Shown: positions 12,649 through 23,471 of the stretch, one piece after another
Position numbering within the stretch: the first letter of the stretch is position 1
Layout of the letters: each line of letters opens with the position of its first letter
From: Xanthostigma xanthostigma
Taxonomy: Eukaryota > Arthropoda > Insecta > Raphidioptera > Raphidiidae
Reading direction: 5' to 3'
Assembly (NCBI GenBank): GCA_963575645.1
Contig: OY754469.1
Location: 22,524,001-22,588,000, forward strand
Length of the DNA: 64,000 nucleotides
Position numbers and translations under genes: made by a program
The notes under the pieces: model-generated
The model's database searches: none
Told to the model about the DNA's origin: nothing
What the model saw: only the letters and a program-made list of their open reading frames with translations

Positions 12649-13808
12649 TAATATTTTATTCAACTAGCACGAGTAATATATAATTGGGGCCCTGATAAAA
12701 GAGGGAAAAAAAAATTGGTTGTCTGTAAAGTCGGTTTACGGACGATAGTTTTACGTGATAACGTATTCCGTAATACATAACCTAAACCTCCCAAAATTTG
12801 GTTTCAATCCGCTTATCCTTGGTGTCGGAATGATAAGAAATGTCAAAAGTGACGTTTGCAACTTACAAAGTATTATGTTCTAATAATAATTAGTTATTCC
12901 AATACTTAACTTAGAAGGCTTTGCATTTCACAATATACTAATGTCAAAAAATTGAATTAAACATTAGAAATGCAGCTGTTTTCATGTTAAGACAAGACAT
13001 ACGTTTGCTTCTAATTTCCATGTACGGCAAACAAAGACAACCGACCGCGTCGCGCCATGCATTACACAACATTGCATTTATACAGCTATTTTTCTATATA
13101 AATTTGTATAAAATATTTTTCTATATAAATTTGTATAAAAAAACTGTTTAGGCAAATTCTGTTATACGAAATCTATGTAAAATGTTCTCCTCTTTCGTTT
13201 AAGACTGGTTTCAAACCGATCTGATTTAAATTGAGCGAGAAATTAGCAAAAAGCACGCACAGGGTCAGGCGGAACGTTACGCGTTAGGAACGTTAGGAAC
13301 GTTACGTTACACTTTTTCGAACATGCAGCCGGTGTTTTATCAATTTATAAGATTGGTGATTCATCAATTTATAAGACGTTATCACGTCAAAATAATAAAT
13401 CACTTCATTGATTGACGTACCCACCGCCCTCGATGCACACAAGATGGCCCTGACTTTCGCTGAATTGCGATGCTGTTTTCATATATACAAATCGCTACCG
13501 CGTCCCTATTGGTCCAGAAACTATGCAGTTATTATTATTATTTTTCTGAGAAAAATTGGTCGACAATTTTATTTTCTTGAAGAGTTCTATTCAGACGTTA
13601 ATCAAAGATTTGATTATTCATTATCGTACAGTTTCGGCTCGCTACCGCGTACCCATTGGTCCAGAAACTATGCAGTGATACATTATCGTACAGTTTCGGC
13701 TCATTATTAGCACTCTACGCGTCAACATGAAGTAATTTATTATTTCTCCCGAATTTAGCAGGGCCCCGAAATTATATATTACTCACGCGTGTTGAATAAA
13801 TTATATTA
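12649..13808. mobile_element. Middle element, inverted ends TTTATTCAAC..GGGGCCCTG
   Basis: Left end ATATTTTATTCAACTAGCAC to GGGGCCCTG at about 12693. The right end is the inverted CAGGGCCCC to GTTGAATAAATTATATT. Internally it holds Z2 and two direct copies of a GCTACCGCG..CCATTGGTCC segment (13490 and 13645). A further inverted pair, GTGCGACTAGTGAGAGAAGG with CTCCTTCGATCAATGGTCGC, abuts at 12538-12648. Confidence 0.6.
12715..13388 (+). mobile_element. Z-family element, copy Z2
   Basis: Same ends and about the same length as Z1, with only three substitutions noticed between them. Both contain a tandem pair of CTATATAAATTTGTATAAAA. Flanked by an A-run on the left and AAAA on the right. Confidence 0.75.
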
Positions 13809-14660
13809 CCTACTTGTTTGTTTATCGATTTACAAGAAACTTGCTATATAGTCAGAGTGACACATACTTACTCTCCCTAAACTTTGTATATGGCTTCATT
13901 AGGCCTAGTCTGACACCTATTTCCTCTTTGACTTTTCTTGATTTTAGGGCGTTTTCCCTCTAAGATTTCCGAAAGATGTCGTTTTGACGACATGTAAAAA
14001 TGTATTGATACTGTTTGTTTTTTTTAATTGGATAGCTTAAAAACTTCAACCAAAACGCTAAAATAATGTTCTCTGACAAATAACATGAACCATTTAAAAT
14101 GTCTGAGACCTCGAATATGTCGAACATATTCGAGGTGTCCCGTGTCAGACATTTTATAATCAGAAGTCACTATTTCAAATAGTGACAGTTTCACTATTTC
14201 AGGTTTAGAGAGTAAATTTATTAGTGAAAATTCACTAATTTTTTTATGGAAATCGCTGATTATCAAGTGAATACAGTTTCACTTACGCAATTAGTGAAAA
14301 TTTCACTAATTCATGTTTAGAGACTAGAGAGTATTAATTATATGTTATTACAATTTTAGTTAATTATGTAACACAGTACCTACACGAAAAATAATTAAAT
14401 TAGTAAAAAATTATATTTTACAACGTTTCAAAGTGTAGAATTTTTACAATAAAATAAGAAATCTTTTTTTGAATTTACATAAAAATACCACCCAAAAAGA
14501 TTACCAACCTAGGGAGCCATCAATTTCACTTAGCAAAAAACGAACGACTGTTATTGGATACAGCTCATCGTAAACAAAGAAACACAGAAACATAGGGAGT
14601 CAAGCTGAATAAAAGCGTTTAAAAATAAAAACATCTAACATATTAGTAGGTCATAGTTAG

Positions 14661-15080
14661 GAGCTGACGCGTAAAAAAAGCGTGTCGTCCTAACCTTCTG
14701 CCGATTGGTACATAAGCTATTTAAGTAATTTAGAGCATTTTTCCTCCTATGATATATAGGCGGAATCTGGAGGCATTTTAAGATAGAGGGGATAAAAAAT
14801 TTCAAAGGGGGTAAAAAAAGTGTGCAATTGGCAAAAAATATCTGCCGATGGTATTTCCCGATCATTTAACTCTAGCAGAACCTAAAAACGAAGTGGAGAA
14901 TTTTTTTTTAATTCTAACCTTTTTTTTACCCCCTTTGAAATTTTTTATCCCCTCCATCTTAAAATGCCTCCAGATTCCGCCTATATATCATAGAAGAAAA
15001 AATGCTCTAAATTACTTAAATAGCTTATGTACTAAGCTGCAGAAGGCTGGGACGACATGATTTTTTTACGTGTCAGCTCC
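14661..15080. mobile_element. Palindromic element, ends GAGCTGACGCGTAAAA
   Basis: Arms of about 180 bp share CTATTTAAGTAATTTAGAGC, GGCGGAATCTGGAGGC and GATAAAAAATTTCAAAGGGG. A related left half is seen at 22248-22400. It is non-coding; its two open frames are mirror images of one another. Between it and Yju2 (15081-15996) nothing else was recognised. Confidence 0.7.
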
Positions 15081-15996
15081 CTTTTTTAAAAATTTCGAAT
15101 AGGTCATATGCATAAAACTCCAAATTGGTTAAAATTTTTATTTCGAAATATATTTTAGTTCTTGATCATAACGTAATGGTTATTTTATTAATCTAATCAC
15201 TGAAAAAAATACAAATAATAAAAAAGAAATGTAGAAAATAAGCGCTATTTTCGAATTTTCAAAACGCATCGTGACGTCAGAGTATATATCAACAACAGTT
15301 TTCATGACGACTGTGTCGTCTCACAGTAAGATTATGTCAGTATTTAGAGAAAATTGCAAATAAACTTCATTTAGAACATTGACAATTTGACATTAAGGTT
15401 GGCATGCATCGTATATCATGACGTCACATAAGCCCGCGAACATGGCCGATTGTTTAAACTGTCTATTTTTGAATGTGGAATTTAATATTTTTTTTCTTAT
15501 GATAATATTACATTTTTAAATGATTTATCAATTTTTTTCCGTATTATGGTTGACTAAATAATCTATTAAAAATATAAAAAAAAATCATGCATATGACCTA
15601 TTCTCTTGGATCTAAAATTTGAGCAGATTGTTTATACCATAGGCTATAGAGTTATATCCATGGTTTATAACTTTATACATATTGTGGTACGCTAGTTTCT
15701 GTATTTAGTCAAACATCAGAATATAGCAGCAGTTCTCTGTAGGTGCGTAGCTGGATGTATAGTCTAAGGTGCGGATAAAAGTCATATGCTAGTAGATGCA
15801 ATTCTACTAATAGGTACATAGCGAAAAAAAGTGATCAAATCAAATGTCAGATTATTAGAGGTTAATTTGTAGTGTGTATTTCCAGAAAGATTTAAAAAAA
15901 TAAATAAATTATATACCTACGTCGGTTTAAATTAGTGTAATATATAAACAAAAAATACGTGCCTATTTTTTTATTGTGTAAAGTTTTTTATTAAGA

Positions 15997-18900
15997 ATGT
16001 CTGAAAGAAAAGTATTGAACGTAAGTACACAATCATTAAATTTTTCTTATTTTTTACGTTTTTTGAAATGGTTTTTTGAATATAATTTTTCCATTAATTA
16101 TAGAAATATTATCCGCCGGATTTTGACCCATCCAAAATTCCTCGGATGAAATTACCTCGAAACCGGCAATACACTGTACGTTTGATGGCCCCGTTTAACA
16201 TGAGATGTAAAACGTGCGGTGAATATATATACAAAGGAAAGAAATTCAACGCACGGAAAGAAGACGTAGAGAATGAAACATATCTTGGAATACGAATTTA
16301 CAGATTTTATATAAAGGTAATACTAACAAAACATTTTGACTTACGATAGACAGCTTGTTTGTGATCTAATTTCGAACTATCTCATTAGCAATGGAACTTT
16401 AAAATGCAAAACTTCCCCAATTATGTGAGAGTCGATGATTGTTATAAAAATATAGACTCCATGTAGAAAGACACAGCTTATTGACTGCGAGCGATAGCAG
16501 TCAACAGTCAGTAACTTATCGTTGTAATATTTACATATAGTTAAAGATACGGTGACAGAAATGGTCAAGGGGCACTTGGTGGCAGAAATGCTCTCTTTCG
16601 TGTAGTCTGAGTCCCTCTGTACAAATCCGCTTAGTGGTGCAGGGGTCTAGTGCATTGCGATACGACGCTGGGGCACTTAAAAAAAATGGCAAAATTTAAA
16701 ATACTTCTACTAAATGGCAGAAAATTACTGAAAGGCATCTGGGGGGGGGTCCTCCTAATTGCAGAAAAAATATTTTCTGCCAATTTACTCCCTGCAGAGA
16801 CTCAGTATAATATTAAATACAAAAAAAAAAATAAAAAAAAGCTCGTTGAGTGAAACCGAGGTCAAATGGTTCGTCTTCTTGTAGAGAATCCCGAGGTACA
16901 ATTTTCTGCCAAAATCGACCTTGCAAAAACGCGTCATGTTCACGGAAACTTTTACATGGTTAAAAGTGTAACAAATTGGCAGATTGTGATCTAGGAGTGA
17001 CAAAATTGGCAGATAATATTTTTTTGCAACTTTTTGGGTACTAATAGAGAGCCTGATAAGAATTTTTGCCACCGAGCGAAGACTTTTCGAATTTTTGCCT
17101 GTGCATATTTTGAAGAATCATCGAAAGGAAGTGAGGTCACTTAGAGCCACGAAATTTTTTTCTCGTATTCCGGGCCACCGAATCAACTCTTCCGTCAAGT
17201 TTCAATTTCAAATTTTTTTTTTTAATTTTTTGACGTTTTTTTTATTTTTTGAAAGGATTTGAAAGTCTCTGCAGGGAGTAAATTGTCAGAAAATATTTTT
17301 TCTACAATTAGGAGGTCCCCCCAGATGCCTTTCAGTCATTTTCTGCCATTTAGTAGAGGAATTTTGAATTTTGCCGTTTTTTTTAAGTACCCCAGCGTCC
17401 TATCGCAACTTGCTAGACCCGTACACCACTAACCAGACTTGTAGAGGGGGACTCAGACTACCCGAAAGAGAGCATTTCTGCCACCAAGTGCTCCTTGACC
17501 ATTTCTGTCACCGTCCTGTAACTAATAGAACAGTGTAAATAATTATTTTTGTTTTGTGTGCTGTGCCATAACCTGGAAATGTCAAATGGGTAAAACATCT
17601 AACGGTAATTCCAAATTTTCTTGGTTTTCGTGCTTGTACGTCTACAACTGCGGTAGACATTATCAACCATGACCTATAAGCCCGAAAACCAAGATGATTT
17701 GGAACAATACCGGTCGTGAAAGCCTACACACTTGTATCTAACGGTAACGTTTGCTGTGTCGTAAACTCCAGGAAGAAGTCGAAAAAACGGAAGAATTTTT
17801 ATTTATTTAAATAGTATTCTCTGACGTTAACAAAGAATTAAATACGGAAGACGTTAAATATTACTTGTTTTCCGTAAAACCTTATTTTGAGCAGAGAAGA
17901 ATGTAGATAAAAAGAATAAATTAACTAACAAACTTAGATCCTAGGAGTAATGACATTTTTGTCTTAGAAATGAAAGATTCCGTTGACATTGCAAATTTCC
18001 TTGATTCATGTAAAATGTTTGAAACTTATCGGTTTGATCGCTTTATGTTTTGTCGACAATCAAAAATTATCCTCAAAAGTTAGTTCTGAAAAGTCAGTTT
18101 CTGATATTATGAATATATAATCCATGTAATCTCTCAAAATACAACCAAAATCATTTTGTCAAGAAAACAGCGAACATATAAAAAATGTGTACTTAAATTT
18201 TACAAATGTTTTATAGTAAAATGTTATGATATTCAAAAAATATTTTTTTCTTTTATTTAATTTTATTTTAGTGTACGAGGTGTTTACAAGAAATATCATT
18301 TAAAACGGACCCGAAAAATACAGACTATGAAATTGAAGCTGGTGCCACTCGTAATTTTATGGCCTTAAAACTGGCCGAAGAGCAAGCGATACGAGAAGAG
18401 AATGAATTAAAAGAAGAGGAAGCCAATAATCCGATGAAACTTTTGGAAAATCGTACAGAACAGTCAAAGAATGAAATTGAACTATTGGAATCCCTTGAAG
18501 AACTTAAAGATTTGAACAGACGGCATTTAAATGTAGATTATGATGTTATGCTTCAACAGTACGACACAAAGGAAACCGCTCGAGAAAGAGAAGAACGTTT
18601 ACAAAAACTCGATGAGGATTATATCAAGTAAGTTATCATTTTCTCTTTTTTAATTTTTTTTATTTTTCATCCACTGTATTTAAATATTTATTTTACAAAA
18701 TATTGTTTTAGAAGTGTAAAATTTGCTTCTGCTAATAAAAAGAGAATCGTTGTCGAGGAAGAAATAATCGAAGCAGATGAATTAGAGAAAAATGATGACA
18801 GTAATAAAATGAAAATGAATAATACAGAAAATGATAAAAGTAGTCTCATTAAAACACAAATTCCGTCATGGAAAAGCCAAAGTATAGGTCTTTCTGCACA

Positions 18901-19147
18901 AAAACTAAAGATATCCAATCTTGTAAAAGTCAAAAGATCAAATAATGATAGTCAGAACGATACCGTAATTAAAAAGTTAAAGGCAAATAATCAAATAAAT
19001 GATGGTAAAATTGACGAGGATTATCAAAAAGCAAATAATGTAAAACCGAACAGTGGCACTGCTTCAAATATAGATAATAAATCATCAGTTAGTAGTTTAT
19101 CGTTATTAACAGCATATTCAGACAGTGATGAAGAAAACAGCAATTAA
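15997..19147 (+). CDS. Yju2: Splicing factor YJU2 / CCDC94 homologue, complete
   Basis: Spliceosomal protein of the CWC16 family. It joins the Prp19-associated complex and acts at the first, branching step of pre-mRNA splicing in the nucleus. Exons: 15997-16020, 16104-16316, 18272-18627, 18712-19147; GT-AG borders, phases fit, 342 codons, close to the human length of 323. The start is [20 protein letters not shown], the invariant family N-terminus. A four-cysteine zinc site is visible: CKTC in exon two and CTRC at the start of exon three. It is followed by the diagnostic [12 protein letters not shown] and a charged helical stretch (residues ~110-200). The C-terminal ~140 residues are low-complexity, Lys/Asn/Ser-rich and end in an acidic DSDEENSN. 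The 1.96-kb second intron holds a palindromic element and THAP-like fragment; the other two introns are only 83-84 bases. Confidence 0.96.
16545..17520. mobile_element. Palindromic element, family K, in Yju2 intron
   Basis: Arms of about 250 bp (16547-16800 and 17265-17520) share CGGTGACAGAAATGGTCAAG, GCACTTGGTGGCAG and GGCATCTGGGGG. The same family forms the arms at 1338-2685. No coding capacity; open frames in it are arm shadows. Confidence 0.7.
17609..17735. mobile_element. 127-bp insertion with 12-bp direct repeats
   Basis: ATCTAACGGTAA occurs at 17597-17608 and again at 17736-17747. The insert begins TTCCAAATTTTCTTGGTTTTCG and contains its inverse CGAAAACCAAGATGATTTGG. The 49181 copy of the host repeat shows the uninterrupted site. 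Confidence 0.6.
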
Positions 19148-20624
19148 TGTCGCTAGTTCAATTTACTTAATAGTCACGGTGATACATGCTGAAATTATTT
19201 TTTTAATGCCAATGAGGAAAGTACATAAATCTTAAATCACCTAAAACTTGTATTATCTTTTCATATAAATACAAGGTATTCGCTGGGTGCGTGACAGCAG
19301 CATCGCCTAACGTTCGCAATTTTTCATGCTCTTATAACATTATGTCAAATGAGCATTTTACAAATAACTGTAATAATAATAATAAAACCAAACCTTTAAT
19401 TATCGAAATTCTTATACCCAGTTAAGGAGATATTATAGTGTTTATGTTTTTTCATGTTTATGTTTTTGCACTGAAAAAAACATATCGAGTATAATTATTA
19501 ATTATTTGGAAAAATGTAAAAAAAATATATTGTTTGACGTTCATTTCCACAAAGACTTCTATTGCCGGTATCGGGCCATAGAGCGGGATTGAACAGCCTT
19601 GTTATTATTGTTTTAAGCCACAAAGTTTTTTTAACAAACGATATGGCAGGGAGAGCGATGAAAACCACAACTGACGGCCACATGAAATCAACTCTATAAC
19701 CCTTGCATGATTTTTTGAGCATTTAGTCCACAGCTCACACTGCGATCGCTTCAGTTGTCCCCATTTATATTCTGCACCCGTCGAATATATTGATTGTTTG
19801 TGAAGAATGTAGAAGTTACATAACTGCCCAAGAGCAAGTAAAAATTGAATTCACTGCCTTCATTGATACGTTCGCCTGTTATCAGATTAAAATCTGAGAA
19901 CTAGGAGTTTATAAATGAGATTAAGTATGTGATGACAGCATCACTATGTGCTCGTTTATTTTTATTTCAAAAATTGTTTATTTGTAAAAATTATTTGTTA
20001 CTGTTTATCCTAGAATAAATAAGTTTTAAAAAAGTGTAAAATAATACTTCTAAATAAAAAGAAAAAAACAAAACATAAGTCAGGACAAAGATTTATTTAC
20101 TATCCACTAATTATAATAATGAACAATGATTTGATGGTGATCAGGAATTAATATTGACGGCACTGCAACTTATTCTTGATCAGTAACGGACAAAGGCACC
20201 CCTGAAACCCACACAAATAATTACGAATTATTAAAAAATTATAATAAATATGGTGCCGGTTATTTTGAAACCTGCACCAATTAGAAAAAAATATACATTA
20301 CTCAATTTTATTAAATAAAATAATTTTTTTTATTGGTTCACCAGTTATGTCATCACCTTTTTATGTCATGTTAGTTAAAATGATTTTTGTAATTAGTATT
20401 ATCGCTGCTAAATAAATAATCTTAACACGCGAAACCAAAATTTTAATTGAGTAATATTTGTATAATTATTCTAAAATCATTGGTGCAGGTTTCAGTGATT
20501 AAATTTGCGCATGTTGATGCACCAAACTGTGATATAATCAGTGAAGGAAATCACTGCTTTGAGGCCACGATCATTTATGTAGACCTCATATTATTATGGT
20601 TTGATAGACTGACTCGAAGTGAGG
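19148..20624. other. Intergenic, Yju2 to first downstream hAT element
   Basis: AT-rich. A loosely inverted pair near 20240-20300 and 20430-20490 (GCAGGTTTCA / TGAAACCTGCACC, TTACTCAATTTTATT / AATTGAGTAATATT) suggests an eroded MITE. No genes seen. Confidence 0.4.
19381..19386 (+). terminator. Candidate polyadenylation signal of Yju2
   Basis: AATAAA within a run of AAT triplets, about 235 bases past the Yju2 stop. It is the first canonical hexamer after the gene. Confidence 0.4.
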
Positions 20625-20632
20625 GGGGAGGT

Positions 20633-20939
20633 CAGGCCTGGATTTACCAAACAGGCAACGTAGGCAGCTGCTTAAGGCGGCAAATTTTGGGGGAATTTTT
20701 AAAATTTGATTTACCCGCGAGGGGAACTTGACAGTATTCAGTAGTATCAGTATTGGAACAAACGATCTGAGAGTAAAATTTAAAGTTACTATGATAAAAT
20801 AAAATATTTGCTCATAGGAATGTGAATTGTACTGATTGAAATTTTATTGTACCTAATTTATTTCTACACTGAAGGACAGGAATGGGGGGCGGCAAATTTT
20901 TATACTGCCTAGGAACGCAACGTTTCTAAATCTGGGCCC
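20633..20939. mobile_element. hAT-like MITE, imperfect 8-bp duplication
   Basis: CAGGCCTGGATTTA on the left and TAAATCTGGGCCC on the right are inverted repeats. Flanks GGGGAGGT (20625-20632) and GGGGAGCT (20940-20947) match at seven of eight positions. Non-coding. Confidence 0.7.
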
Positions 20940-21164
20940 GGGGAGCTAGATTCATGATCACTTATGAAAGCTGGAATTACTAGTTCTTGAGCCGCCCTTA
21001 CGCCAATACTGCGTTTAGTAGCAGAGATGATTAAATTTTATAATGTTTTTGTACCTACAGACTAAAAACTGAGAGCTCAGTACACTGAAATACGGGTCTA
21101 GATTAGTGATGTAACAAATGTCAGTTTTTAGACATTCGCCAATATATTTTGCGAATGCGAATAT

Positions 21165-21930
21165 ACAGTTTTCGGTAATTATACACTTTCACGGTCAACT
21201 GGTTTTTTGGCTCTAGAAAATCGAAAAATAGATGGATTTCAATGATCTCGGTCTCAAAAAGTTCCATTTTACGGCGGATTTATGAAAAAAATTAGTTCAC
21301 CCCGGAATTACAATTCGCATACCCGTTTATCGTTCACCCCGGAATTGTTTTTTTAAAAACTCCACATTTGCCCCTTCCCGTTTCACTGCGAGACAATTCG
21401 CATACCCCTTTATCGTTCACCCCGGAATTACAATTCGCATACCCCTTTATCGTTCACCCCGGAATTACAATTCGCATACCCCTTTATCGTTCACCCCGGA
21501 ATTACAATTCGCATACCCCTTTATCGTTCACCCCGGAATTGTTTTTTTAAAAACTCCACATTTGCCCCTTCCCGTTTCACTGCGAGACAATTCGCATACC
21601 CCTTTATCGTTCACTCCGGAATTACAATTCGCATACCCGTTTATCGTTCACCCCGAAATTACAATTCGCATACCCGTTTATCGTTCACCCCGGAATTGAC
21701 GTCAGAAACAGTTATAAAGAATTATATGTAGAAAGTCAATTTTTTTTTGCATTTAAAGTCATGAAACTGTGAGAAATATTGATTTTTTCAATTTTCGTAT
21801 TTTTTTTCCATAAATCCGCCATAAAAACGAAGATTTAAAAAAAAAAATTCATCGAAATCTGATGATTTTTCGATTTTCTAGAGCCAAAAACCAGGTGACC
21901 GCGAAAGTGTATAATTACCCAGTTTTCAAA
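21165..21930. mobile_element. Inverted-repeat element carrying a 37-bp minisatellite
   Basis: Arms about 21171-21285 and 21800-21925 share GGTAATTATACACTTTC, GGCTCTAGAAAATCGAAAAA and GGCGGATTTATG. The space between them is filled by the tandem array at 21294-21700. Confidence 0.65.
21294..21700 (+). repeat. Minisatellite, 37-bp unit
   Basis: Repeats of TTCACCCCGGAATTACAATTC GCATACCCCTTTATCG (written in two blocks), with two longer variant units that add an ACTCCACATTTGCCCC-type segment. About nine copies. The unit is homologous, in the opposite sense, to the array at 24236-26283. No spacers, so it is not a CRISPR array. Confidence 0.85.
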
Positions 21931-22202
21931 TCAGGCTTAATTTGTCCAAGGTTAATAGTTAGGGTCTAGGGAACTAACGCCAAGGACGTCGATGTTTTGT
22001 TTTTCTGGAAGGGTAAAGCAAAAAAAAAACAATATTTTTTAAGTTTTATTAATATCACCCAAGAATACTCACAAAGAAATGTGTCAAGCAAAATATTAAT
22101 TCCCAAACCAATTGTCCAACTTTTTTTCCAAGAAGTATTTCTAAATTTTATTTTTTAGCCAGGTATTCGTATTATTTTCAGTTTTATTTTTTTATTAGTA
22201 TG

Positions 22203-22830
22203 ATCCTGTGGAGGGGGTAATTGCCCCCTTTTCCCCCCATCTACGCCCTTGGCTGACGCGCAAAAAAACCATGTCATCCCAATTTTCTGCCGCCTAGTAT
22301 TATAAGCTATTTAAGTAATTTTTTTCTTATGTGATATATAGGCAGAATCTGGACCCATTTTATGTTAGGGGGAGGGGATAGGTAAATAGAAAAAAAAGGT
22401 CGGCCTAACCGCTTGGTTTTGACGGTATAATTTACTTTCAGTGCTCCACATTCCCGGAAAAATAGTGGCAGAAAAAATTCATGTGCCATTTTTCCGTGCA
22501 TGAATAAAAAAACAAAACAAAAAAAGTGAACCCTCACCGGATCTAACAAAATGTCGAAAATTGGATAAAAAAAGTTAAAGCTATGGTAAAAAATTTGTTA
22601 AAATTTAAAAAAAATTCTGGCGCTTCATTTTCAGGTTCTGTTAGAGCCAAATGACCGGGAAATACCATCGGCAGAAATTTTTACCAATTCCACCCTCCCC
22701 AAGCCACCGCTAAGAGGATGAATTTATGAATTAGCCACCTCAGTGCATTTAGCCAATTCATAAATTCATCCTCTTAGCGGCGGCTTGGGGAGGGTGGAAT
22801 TGGTCAAAAATTTCTGCCGCAACTTCGATT
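22203..22830. repeat. Composite of older repeat pieces
   Basis: 22203-22252 matches 61966-62030 in opposite orientation (GGCGTAGAT and GGTAATTACCCCC). 22248-22400 resembles the left half of the palindrome at 14661. 22666-22822 is a separate palindrome with ~65-bp arms (TTCCACCCTCCCCAAGCC, GCTAAGAGGATGAATTTATG). Confidence 0.55.
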
Positions 22831-22834
22831 TATT
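22829..22834 (-). terminator. Candidate polyadenylation signal of the HMMR-like gene
   Basis: AATAAA on the minus strand about 345 bases past the proposed stop. Supporting evidence is position only. Confidence 0.2.
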
Positions 22835-23176
22835 TTATGAATATAGATTTGATTTAACTGTAAAATTATTCTAACAATTAATTATATTACAAGTATAATG
22901 TAAAGGAATGGCTGTTTAGCACACATTGATTGTTTAACCAAATGGTTTAATAGAAATTTGAATATGGTCATGGCTAATTACGCATATGGGCGTAGAAGCC
23001 AAAAAAAACAATATATTAAAAAAAAGTATATTAATTTTGTAGTAAGTATAATATTTTTAAATCTCCAAAAATAGATTTGATCGAAAATCATACGAAGTTG
23101 TATCCAGAAACTAGCACAGATTAATAACATTTTCATTACTATTGACAAGTCAAAATAAGTTTATATATTAACATGT

Positions 23177-23471
23177 TCATTGATCAACATGTTGAGAAAT
23201 ATTTCTGACATGATGAACAAATTCGTTTTGTGAAATATTTTGAACGTGTCGAACAAACTCATTTTGTGAAATAGTTTGACAATGTCTAATAAACTTTTCT
23301 ATTTCACTCGGATTACACGATATTTGAGATTCTAAAGTCTTGATTTCGTCACTTTCACTTCGTTCAATGTTTTGAGTACTTTCAAAATTTTTAACTCCAT
23401 TTCTGACACCACAATTAACAATTTTTTCATTATGGACTCCATAAGTCTGATTAGCGCTTTTGTTCTGAAAA
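23177..23471 (-). CDS. Probable last exon of the HMMR-like gene, with 12-residue repeats
   Basis: Ninety-seven open codons ending in TGA at 23179-23177. Acceptor TTCGTAG gives exactly the phase left by the 27335 donor, so Arg is completed across the junction. The predicted end is hydrophilic and carries near-tandem 12-residue units: ISQNEFVRHVQN, then ISQNEFVHHVRN, then a partial ISQHVDQ. The acceptor lacks a good pyrimidine tract and the intron is 3.9 kb, so it could instead belong to an unrelated transcript. Read-through of exon 14 to a stop at 27262 is the main alternative end. Confidence 0.5.

Larger units (their letters stand above)
12032..14333. mobile_element. Outer shell of a three-level nested element
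   Basis: Ends GTACTCTCTAAATATGAATC and the inverted CATGTTTAGAGACTAGAGAG bound 2.3 kb. Both sides carry repeats of TTAGTGAA/TTCACTAA with ATAAGTGAAT (12060-12235 and 14170-14310). Inside sits the element 12649-13808, which contains Z2. It lies between Ir25a and Yju2. Confidence 0.6.
16500..17905 (+). repeat. Broken repeat with a THAP-like N-terminus, copy 1
   Basis: The segments 16500-16545, 17521-17608 and 17736-17905 align in order with the uninterrupted copy at 49085-49260. Reading across the second break gives [18 protein letters not shown], followed soon by a stop. The C-x4-C spacing of THAP zinc fingers is lost here because Ser replaces the second Cys. Two insertions break it. Lies in the second intron of Yju2. 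Confidence 0.45.

Noticed and set aside
14635..15060. Two open frames sharing FLPPLKFFIPSILKCLQIPP on opposite strands
   Set aside because: They are the two arms of one palindrome, so the shared peptide is a mirror artefact rather than a duplicated gene.
21294..21700. Regular short repeats that could look like a CRISPR array
   Set aside because: The units abut with no unique spacers, and the sequence is a eukaryotic intergenic region; this is a minisatellite.
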